A stretch of DNA of 64,000 nucleotides from Histomonas meleagridis (lineage: Eukaryota; Parabasalia; Tritrichomonadida; Dientamoebidae), in NCBI GenBank assembly GCA_020186115.1, contig WSYJ01000005.1:62001-126000 (forward strand), given 5' to 3'. The notes under the pieces were generated by a model that ran no database searches, was not told where the DNA came from, and saw only the letters and a program-made list of their open reading frames with translations. Shown here in pieces: positions 57,101-64,000 of the stretch; the stretch's first letter is position 1, and each line of letters opens with the position of its first letter. The position numbers were made by a program, and so were the translations under genes.

Positions 57101-57385
57101 TGAAAAAATATATTTTTCATTAACATCAATACCTTCTTTTTCGAGAAGCATATTTACAATAGTTGTGTATCCTTTGATGCATGCGCATATAAGAGCTGTT
57201 TTAAATATGTTAGGAAAATTCCTTTAATAATAAATAAAAAAAATTAAATAAAACATATAAATATTTTTAATATTTACATTTATTTCATCATGTTCAAGAA
57301 GTAACTTTACAATATTGATTAAATTATACTTTACTGCATATAGAAGAGGTATTATCAATATTATATTTTGACACCAAATTTTATT
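54110..57385 (-). repeat. ankyrin module array C (about 20 units, 170-bp period)
   Basis: Belongs to the head ORF at 57386-58654. Unit starts on the minus strand include 57352, 57199, 57049, 56879, 56709, 56539, 56369, 56199 and 56029; the six intervals from 57049 to 56029 are each 170 bp. Toward the 3' end, 55031-54861 is 170, then 173, 170, 173 and 170 (54688, 54518, 54345, 54175). The terminal unit (TALQMIVEKGYDD...) ends in TAA at 54112-54110. The middle (55200-56000) is more diverged and I did not place every unit. Spacers conserve the layout of arrays A and B but have their own sequence. Confidence 0.85.
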
Positions 57386-58654
57386 CTAAAACATTAAATG
57401 ATGAATATAAAAATGGCTAAAATTAATATATATATCATTTTTCATAAGAAAAATAAATTTAATAAGTTCATGATTACATGACATAACTGAAAATAATAAA
57501 ATATAATTTGGAATATGATTGTTTTTAACAAAGTAATTAAAAATGAAAGTATTCCCAATTTTTAGTGATTCATATATGATATCATCACTAATTTGCATTC
57601 CTTCTTCATGCAAATATGAAAATATTTCGTAATTACTTGATTGAATACATTTCTTACCTAACTCTGTTAAATTAGAATTTTTTTCAAACTTGTTTTCATA
57701 AAGATATTTAAAGATATCATTTTGATGAAATTCAATTGCTGTTTCATATGCGCCTTCAAATGACGAATTATTTTGTTTACATAAATGAATGATTTCAAGG
57801 TTTCCTCCTGCAATTGCATATTTACCTGCATTAAATACATTTGCACCAGCTATAAGTAAATATCTAAAAATTTTAACTGCCGAAAAAAATGCTGCATAAT
57901 CAATTAATGTAACATTTTCTTGATTAATAAATGAATATCTTTCATACAGTGATGGCTTAATTGTTTGATTATAATCAAAATCATTTTCTGATGATATTTT
58001 TTGAAGTTTTTCGATTTCATCATTTCGAATTATTTTCGCGATTTTATTTGGATTAATTCCTTCTTTAATATATTCAGCATGAGCTCCATAGTCATATAAT
58101 TTTTCATTTTCATATAATGTATCAGTGTTCTCATTAACGCATTTAATTAAATTGATAACTTCTTGATAAAATAACTTTTTGATTTTTTTATTATAATTTC
58201 CATATTTTCTCTTAACTAAATAATATGGATTTCTTTTTGTAATATAATGTGCAAAATATATATTATTTTTATTAATGGCTATTTGAGGTGAAATAAGTTT
58301 GTTTACAATCATCATTTCAAGAAGATAATTTGATTCTTGTGTTTTTTCAAAAAATAATATAATTGAAAGTATTGATATTAAATTAGAATCAACATTATAT
58401 ATTTCTTTCTCTTTAATGTCAAGTTCATTTAAAAATCGAAAATATATTAAGAAATCTCTCCTACGTGATATATATGATCTATATATCAAATGACAAATTA
58501 AATAATTAAATGATACAGGATATTCAACATCAAATTTTTTAATTAAAATTTGGCTTATAATTTTATAATTATCCCAGTTCAAGTCTAGTACATTTTTTTG
58601 TATTTTAATAAGCCATTTGATCTCTTTCAGCTGAAGGTTTTTACCCCCAGCCAT
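57386..58654 (-). CDS. DUF3447-ankyrin protein, head ORF
   Basis: A 422-residue paralogue with the family blocks: N-terminal helices (WLIKIQKNVLDLNWDNY), KEGINPNKIAKIIRNDEIEKLQKISSENDF, SLYERYSFINQENVTLIDYAAFFSA and GKYAIAGGNLEIIHLCKQNNSSF, ending in ankyrin-like repeats and stopping at the first spacer of array C (DIYINFSHFY...). A basic insert (RNPYYLVKRKYGNYNKKIKK) in the middle is not in the paralogues. As in the other loci, the array downstream supplies many more repeats and a terminal stop. The start is 113 bp from the divergent exportin-like gene. Confidence 0.82.
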   Translation of the reverse strand: MAGGKNLQLKEIKWLIKIQKNVLDLNWDNYKIISQILIKKFDVEYPVSFNYLICHLIYRSYISRRRDFLIYFRFLNELDIKEKEIYNVDSNLISILSIILFFEKTQESNYLLEMMIVNKLISPQIAINKNNIYFAHYITKRNPYYLVKRKYGNYNKKIKKLFYQEVINLIKCVNENTDTLYENEKLYDYGAHAEYIKEGINPNKIAKIIRNDEIEKLQKISSENDFDYNQTIKPSLYERYSFINQENVTLIDYAAFFSAVKIFRYLLIAGANVFNAGKYAIAGGNLEIIHLCKQNNSSFEGAYETAIEFHQNDIFKYLYENKFEKNSNLTELGKKCIQSSNYEIFSYLHEEGMQISDDIIYESLKIGNTFIFNYFVKNNHIPNYILLFSVMSCNHELIKFIFLMKNDIYINFSHFYIHHLMF

Positions 58655-58767
58655 TTTCTGTACTGTTTATTGTAAGATATTGATTTTTTAAAAGTGCTTC
58701 AATAACGGCTTAATACACCTATCGTTTGTATTTCAGGCCACCCCATTACGAATAAACTTCACAATGG
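58655..58767. promoter_or_regulatory. bidirectional promoter with TAACGGC element
   Basis: TAACGGC at 58703-58709 (GCCGTTA for the minus gene). The plus gene ATG is preceded by TTCACA, which fits the trichomonad initiator TCA-Py-(T/A). Confidence 0.5.
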
Positions 58768-61191
58768 ATGCTTACTTCATTAATTGAAGAAAATCTAAAA
58801 GTTGTATTTCAAATTGGGGAAAACCCAAACAATAAAGAAGCTTTTAATAATGCTCTTCTTTATATTAATCATATTAATGAAACAATTGAAGGTTTTGATT
58901 TTTGTATTTCAAATTATTTCAACTTTCAATCAATTATTTCAAGAAAGTTTATTATGCTTATGATAAAAAATTGGTGTAGAACTAAATGGGAGCAAATTAA
59001 TCAAGAACTTTGTTTGAAGATCAAATATATTCTTTTTTCAGAAAACAATTTTAATGATGATTTAATTGAACTCATCAGTGATTCACAATTTGTTTTTATG
59101 TGGAGTACATATCCCAAAATATGGAATAATTTTTGGGATGATTTATTTCAAATGTCTGTAAAGACAATAACAAATTTTTTAAATTCATTTTGTATATATA
59201 CATCATCAATTTCAAAGACAAACTTTAAATTTCAACAATTAAAGAAGTCCATTCAAGAGAATAATATTGAAGATAAACTTATTTTATTTGTTTTTCAAGC
59301 ATTAATTAGCAAAGGAAATGCGCCAATTGGAATAACAATATTAAGTTCATTAGCAAAATGGATAAATATAAAATATTTGATTAACAATGATATGATAAAT
59401 CTAATAAAAAATGGAATCGAAAACTTTGAAACGATTTCATGTACATTTAATCTTTTGTCATCAATTATCAAAAGAAACATTAATCAAGAGTTAATTGATC
59501 AAATTATTATTAATTTACAAATACCACAAAAAATTATTATGATGATTTGTAACAATGTTGAAAATGAAATTTTGTTATCGATTTCAAATTTTGTTAAAAC
59601 ACTTGGAAACATAAATTATTTTAACAACGATTTAATATATCAAATATCATTACAACTTTTTACTAATCTTTTTGATTCGATATCTTTTAACGTGATAAAT
59701 TATCTTAAAGAATACTTAAAAATTCATCCAGATATATCACAAATTATCTTAAATATATCATATTCACGTTTAAAAGATTTTTATAATAATAATTCACTCG
59801 AAGATTTCGATGTTTCATATTATAATTCTCTTTTTGATATGATCTTAATGTGTTTTAAAGTTAATTTAAATGATTCACTTGAGTTTGTTTTAAATATTTG
59901 TAATACAATCGATATAATTAATGAGCCTTTTCATTGTATTACACTTCTTGAGATTTTAAGTTTAATAAATCCAAATCCGGAATTTATTAAATATTTTAGA
60001 TTTGTTTTAAATTTTAGTTATCCGTTGGAATTTACTCATATAAAAATAATTTATAGTTATGTTAAATATTTTATAAAAGTATATAATTGTTTTAATCCCG
60101 AAATTTCATCAACAATTTTTAATTTTTTATTAAATATTTATTTTTCTAATGAATTAAATGATTTATTCAAAAATGTCATTTCGAAAATAATTTTTTTGTT
60201 TGTCGAAAATGTTTTAATTCCTTTTTCATTTGATCCTATAATAACTTTAAATTTATTACAAACATTTAATGTAAATTTGATATCTTCATCTGCAATTTTA
60301 ATACAACGTTTTATAGGCGAAAATGAATTATATCAAAAATGTATTGAGTATTTGTTATCGGTTAAAAATTTTCATTTAATTTTTTCATTTTTAAAAGAAA
60401 TACATTTTGATTCGACATTTTTAATATATCAAAAAATTCTTCCTTTTATTATAACTAATGATGAGTTTCAAACATTATTTATATATTCATGTTATTCATC
60501 ATTAAAAGATAAATGTTTAGCTTTGATATTAGAATGTAATTCAACTTGTAAAACAATTTATTCACAAAAAGCACTTCTCTTTGTTTGTAAAAGTATTTTC
60601 TTAAATGGAAATAATTTTGAACAATTTCCATCAATTTTAACAAATTCTTTTGGATTAATTCGTAACTTTTTATCTAATAATATTGATTGGAATAATAAAG
60701 ATGACGAAAAAGTTGTACTTGTTGATCTATTTGAGATTTTTTTGTCGGCAATTTCATTATTTTTTGATCATATACTTGAAAATGATTTATTTTTAATTGC
60801 AAATTTTTCTGTAAATATTATAAATGAAATTTTTTTCGATTTTAAATTGTTCAAATGCATTTTAATGTTTTTATTTGAATTATGTAAAAAATATCCAAAA
60901 ATTACTCTAATGAATATAGAAAAAATATTTGTTTCTGTTGTTGGAAATAATATTTTTAATATTTTGGATGAAGATTTCGTTTTTTTGGTTATGAAAATTG
61001 CTGAACTTCAAAGAATTTTATTTATGCCTTTTCCTGCTGAAACAAAAAATGTTTTAATTGAATCGTTTAAAAAGATTTTTGTTGAACCAAATCAACAAAT
61101 ATTTGATACGTATATATCTATAATTCAACAACCAAATAATGAAGAAATTTTAACGAAATTTTATGAATCTTTAATGAATTATCTCACATAA
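58768..61191 (+). CDS. exportin-T-like karyopherin
   Basis: An 807-residue all-helical HEAT-repeat protein. The N-terminal region fits an importin-beta/exportin layout (SRKFIMLMIKNWCRTKWEQIN), and residues about 185-215 read LAKWINIKYLINNDMINLIKNG, which parallels the exportin-T/Los1 signature around IGWIDI. Exportin-T carries mature tRNAs out of the nucleus with RanGTP. It is shorter than human XPOT (962), and the family is divergent, so exportin-5 or another XPO1-like protein is possible. Its stop is one base from the convergent stop of the next gene. Confidence 0.65.
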   Translation: MLTSLIEENLKVVFQIGENPNNKEAFNNALLYINHINETIEGFDFCISNYFNFQSIISRKFIMLMIKNWCRTKWEQINQELCLKIKYILFSENNFNDDLIELISDSQFVFMWSTYPKIWNNFWDDLFQMSVKTITNFLNSFCIYTSSISKTNFKFQQLKKSIQENNIEDKLILFVFQALISKGNAPIGITILSSLAKWINIKYLINNDMINLIKNGIENFETISCTFNLLSSIIKRNINQELIDQIIINLQIPQKIIMMICNNVENEILLSISNFVKTLGNINYFNNDLIYQISLQLFTNLFDSISFNVINYLKEYLKIHPDISQIILNISYSRLKDFYNNNSLEDFDVSYYNSLFDMILMCFKVNLNDSLEFVLNICNTIDIINEPFHCITLLEILSLINPNPEFIKYFRFVLNFSYPLEFTHIKIIYSYVKYFIKVYNCFNPEISSTIFNFLLNIYFSNELNDLFKNVISKIIFLFVENVLIPFSFDPIITLNLLQTFNVNLISSSAILIQRFIGENELYQKCIEYLLSVKNFHLIFSFLKEIHFDSTFLIYQKILPFIITNDEFQTLFIYSCYSSLKDKCLALILECNSTCKTIYSQKALLFVCKSIFLNGNNFEQFPSILTNSFGLIRNFLSNNIDWNNKDDEKVVLVDLFEIFLSAISLFFDHILENDLFLIANFSVNIINEIFFDFKLFKCILMFLFELCKKYPKITLMNIEKIFVSVVGNNIFNILDEDFVFLVMKIAELQRILFMPFPAETKNVLIESFKKIFVEPNQQIFDTYISIIQQPNNEEILTKFYESLMNYLT

Positions 61192-61192
61192 A

Positions 61193-61570
61193 TTAAACAG
61201 AAATAGATTTTATTAACAAAGATAACGTGATTGGTGAGTTCCCATGGTTAACAAATGTAACTTCTTGATCACTTCGCCAAATTAATCTCATTATTTGTGA
61301 AGGGGAATGTTTAAATAAGCAGCATAAACAAACAGACCCCGTCCAATTTTCAGCAACCAAAACACCACGAACATCGTCTGGATCATCAGGTTTACTATAA
61401 GTTGTAACATTTGTTAAATAAACTACTTTTTGTGGAGGTTTTGCCCAAACATGTTCCGGGTCCAATCTAACATATTTAGATTCCCAATAATCGGCATCTG
61501 AATCTGAATCTTCAACCATATTTCCAGTAAAATTTTCCATTTGCTTTATTTGACCGTTTACAATCTCCAT
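61193..61570 (-). CDS. hypothetical protein, 125 residues
   Basis: A complete small soluble protein with good coding composition. The N-terminus is acidic (VEDSDSDADYWESK), and the rest is beta-rich with YLTNVTTYSKPDDPDDVRGVLVAENWTGSVCLCCLFKHSP. No family recognised. CCGTTAA lies on the plus strand at 61578-61584, 8-14 bp upstream of its start. Convergent with the exportin-like gene, with a one-base gap. Confidence 0.7.
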   Translation of the reverse strand: MEIVNGQIKQMENFTGNMVEDSDSDADYWESKYVRLDPEHVWAKPPQKVVYLTNVTTYSKPDDPDDVRGVLVAENWTGSVCLCCLFKHSPSQIMRLIWRSDQEVTFVNHGNSPITLSLLIKSISV

Positions 61571-61795
61571 TCCAAAACCGTTAAAATGTGATCAAAATCA
61601 ATTCAATTTCAGCTTCTTGAAGTTTCAAACATAAACAGGAAAATTCATTTTTTAGATGCAAATTATTTTAAATTATTTATGCCAAAAGATTTTATGCGTT
61701 ATTTTATTTTATTTAATTCATAGTCCGAATTTTAAAAAATAATTTCCATTTTTTATTTTACATTATATTTGTATATACAAATTCGTTCTTTTCAT

Positions 61796-64000
61796 TTACC
61801 ATTCAGCTGCGTCCACTATTTTAATATTTGGCGGATAATTTCTATCTCTTCCTTCTAACGGATGATTACTTTTTGTATTCTTAATTTCCTTCAAATTACT
61901 TACCGGAACATCATCGAAGCACTCGTTTTCACCATAATATTGATCAACTTCAACATTATGTGGAAGGAATTTTAAAGGTGGCGGATTCTCTATCGTCACG
62001 TCATAACCGTCAACTGATACCGATAAGTTTTTTTCTGATTCGTTGGCAAAATCCAAGTTAAATTCAGAAAAAGAACCGGACTCCAAACTTTTTGACATGC
62101 CGATAGAGTTTTGTTGGTCGTTTTGAATGAAGTCGATATCCAAATATTCTGACACTTTATGTCGACCGTTTTCCGAGTCTTCAGATTCTTCTTCTTCTTC
62201 TTCCAATTCGAATCCTGAATTCGCCAGTAATTCTATAACTTCTTTCATTTCTGGTGTTTTCGCAATTGGTTCGAATTTAATATTTTTAATTATTTCTTCG
62301 ATATTATTTACATTTTGTATATTTTCGAATGTGTTTATTTGTTGGTTTTGTGATATCGAATAAAATCCATGTTCAGTGCTTAGTCCTGTTGGCGTGTATT
62401 TCGGCTGCAGATAAGGCGGCACCAAACGCTTTAATTGTATTTCGCCCAAAGTTAAATCATTAAATTCATTATTCCGAGATAACAAAGTTTTCATTGATGA
62501 ATTATTATTATTTATAATCGGACTTAATGAATATTCGTCATAACTATCATATGAAAGTAATGACTGCGGATACGACTGAATGAATTGGAATAACTCGTCT
62601 AAGTCCATATCATTATTACTTGTGTTAATCTTACATAAGTAATATGAACGTAATGTTTGTGGTGTTGAGTTTTGTCTTGTTCGCATTGTCGTACAAAAGT
62701 TTTCAAGTTTCGATGGTGAAACTTTGTTTCTGTTTTTCTCATTGTTTGATAATCGCTTTAAATCGATATAAGGCTTACCGATTGCTGCGAATTTTAATTG
62801 GATTAACTCATTATAGAATTGGAAGAACTTATCATAGTTTGAGATTAATGAATCGTCACAAGACAATTCACATATACTACTGTTCTTTTGTAGATATGTT
62901 AATAAGACATCACTATCATTATCAGTCATCTTTTGTCCATTTATATTTAGTATTGTTAATTGTAATTTTGATAATACTTGGATTAAAAGTTTAAAATTAT
63001 TCGAGAAATTATTTTCTGTATTACCACATAATGATATACCCCATAATTTGTTTTTGGGTATATATGAAAATAATGTTTCGAGTTCTTTAAACTTGGTCGA
63101 ATTATACATATAACTAATCGATAAATAGCGGATCGGAGATGTCTCAAGAAAATATTTGCAAAAGATTTCGGTGGAATTAAGTGGTATTCGATTGCCACTC
63201 CAATCTAATTCCTTTAAGCATGTGATCGAAGGTAATGTCTTTAATGAATCGAAAAATGAGCTCCAATGTGCTTCTGGTAATGATATTTGTGATAAGATTA
63301 AACATAAAGGAGAATGGAATGTGGATAAGTTCTTGAATAAACTTTGGATGGATAAATATGTAAATGAGCATTCCGTAAAATCAAGTAAATAGATTTGTGG
63401 TGGGAATTTAAAGGTCTCGGAAAATGGACGTGTTAAATTTTGCTTAGCTAAAACAATGTTAGTCAATGTACTACATCCTGAAAATAAATCAAATCCAATT
63501 GATAAAGGATTGGTCCAGTTAGATAATGAGATGTCTTGTAAAAAGCGACAATGCTTAAATATGGAAATAATGTTTTGAATAATATTATCATTATAAAGAT
63601 CTTTGGAATCAATGTTGTCAAGTTCAAGCATTTCAATGGTACGATAGCAACGATGGAATAAAAGTGATTCAAAAAGTAAATTGAGTGAATCCTGAGTGAA
63701 TTGAATTGAATTGAAACTGATCCGCTGATAATCCCCTTTGAATTTGTTAAGCTCATTAATAAGAGTTGTAACAATTGTGACGGGAATAGAACAATGTGTA
63801 AAAATAAACGTTATGGAATAATTTGATGGTAATGAATTAAGACGTAATTGTTGTGGGATAAAGAAATCATAATCTTCAAATATTATCGTGCGAATTGAGG
63901 TTGATTTCTTAAGCATAAAATGTGCTATACGACAAACAGAATATGGTGAAAACCCTTTGAAGTGAATTGAGGTTATTCCTTCAATTTGAATGATTGGAGT
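61796..64000 (-). CDS. large leucine-rich-repeat protein, 5' end beyond window
   Basis: The frame continues without a stop through the right edge (28 codons beyond the first internal Met at 63916), so the N-terminus is outside; at least 734 residues are present. Residues up to about 400 are RI/CARMIL-like LRRs (TVLELD-type units such as ELDWSGNRIPLNS, LWGISLCGNTENNF, LTILNINGQKMTDND). The C-terminal third is Ser/Asn/Glu-rich and disordered (EEEEEESEDSENG), ending with a Pro/Tyr-containing segment. CARMIL-type proteins regulate actin capping, but no CPI motif was seen. Cytosolic scaffold is the safest call. Confidence 0.8.
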   Translation of the reverse strand, partial: TPIIQIEGITSIHFKGFSPYSVCRIAHFMLKKSTSIRTIIFEDYDFFIPQQLRLNSLPSNYSITFIFTHCSIPVTIVTTLINELNKFKGDYQRISFNSIQFTQDSLNLLFESLLFHRCYRTIEMLELDNIDSKDLYNDNIIQNIISIFKHCRFLQDISLSNWTNPLSIGFDLFSGCSTLTNIVLAKQNLTRPFSETFKFPPQIYLLDFTECSFTYLSIQSLFKNLSTFHSPLCLILSQISLPEAHWSSFFDSLKTLPSITCLKELDWSGNRIPLNSTEIFCKYFLETSPIRYLSISYMYNSTKFKELETLFSYIPKNKLWGISLCGNTENNFSNNFKLLIQVLSKLQLTILNINGQKMTDNDSDVLLTYLQKNSSICELSCDDSLISNYDKFFQFYNELIQLKFAAIGKPYIDLKRLSNNEKNRNKVSPSKLENFCTTMRTRQNSTPQTLRSYYLCKINTSNNDMDLDELFQFIQSYPQSLLSYDSYDEYSLSPIINNNNSSMKTLLSRNNEFNDLTLGEIQLKRLVPPYLQPKYTPTGLSTEHGFYSISQNQQINTFENIQNVNNIEEIIKNIKFEPIAKTPEMKEVIELLANSGFELEEEEEESEDSENGRHKVSEYLDIDFIQNDQQNSIGMSKSLESGSFSEFNLDFANESEKNLSVSVDGYDVTIENPPPLKFLPHNVEVDQYYGENECFDDVPVSNLKEIKNTKSNHPLEGRDRNYPPNIKIVDAAEW

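Noticed and set aside
54110-57385. CRISPR-like array because of regular spacing
   Set aside because: The repeated part is coding (ankyrin), units are diverged, and there are no short identical direct repeats or cas genes; the genome is eukaryotic.

Overview
The window reads as nuclear DNA of a trichomonad (Parabasalia), most likely a Tritrichomonas-like species. It is very AT-rich and its genes are mostly single-exon and closely packed. It carries families typical of trichomonad genomes: BspA-like leucine-rich surface proteins, ankyrin proteins with a DUF3447-type head, a mariner transposon, and many divergent alpha-helical (ARM/HEAT-like) proteins. The genus is inferred; no rRNA or marker gene is present to prove it.

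Layout. 1-7.2 kb: the 5' part of an SLC45/sucrose-type transporter, a beta-amylase with a GC-rich 3' half, a soluble SNARE with a CaaX-like tail, two small unknown genes and a helical-repeat protein. 7.9-13.2 kb: a surface-protein island, with two membrane-anchored ADP-ribosyltransferase-like proteins flanking a BspA-like protein. 13.5-23 kb: housekeeping genes (DCAF7/WDR68-type WD40, serpin, degenerate Ras-like GTPase, coiled coil, Sec23/24-like, polyprenol/phytol-kinase-like, SH3 protein). 23.1-28.3 kb: one DUF3447-ankyrin gene with a downstream module array, then a second one on the minus strand that is broken by a mariner element. 28.5-32.5 kb: an LRR-PP2C phosphatase, a prolyl-tRNA-synthetase-like gene cut at its 3' end, and a small conserved protein. 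32.7-41.3 kb: a giant VPS13. 41.9-48 kb: a large BspA-like protein, the missing 3' part of the prolyl-tRNA-synthetase-like gene, and a second type of surface protein with a perfect 36-bp repeat stalk. 48.1-58.7 kb: two more DUF3447-ankyrin genes with long module arrays, around a TBC RabGAP. 58.8-64 kb: an exportin-T-like karyopherin, a small unknown gene and a large LRR protein that runs off the right edge.

The most striking feature is the ankyrin arrays. At three loci on both strands, a DUF3447 head ORF is followed by a run of 99-nt segments. Each encodes exactly one 33-residue ankyrin repeat and is separated from the next by an AT-rich spacer that is nearly always 71 nt, giving a strict 170-bp period. 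The period is not divisible by three, so consecutive repeats lie in different frames. Each array nevertheless ends with a unit carrying a proper stop codon, and almost every unit is open. This looks like a head exon, symmetrical one-repeat exons and a terminal exon. Yet most spacers lack GT-AG ends and the known trichomonad splice signals. Non-canonical introns, a silent cassette reservoir or recent satellite-like expansion are the alternatives.

Two rearrangements are readable. A 1.27-kb mariner with 24-bp inverted repeats and a TA duplication sits precisely inside an ankyrin gene. A 145-bp direct repeat flanks about 15 kb and splits a prolyl-tRNA-synthetase-like gene into a permuted pair (3' part at 46 kb, 5' part at 31 kb), as expected for a linearised circle, a tandem-duplication product or an assembly artefact.
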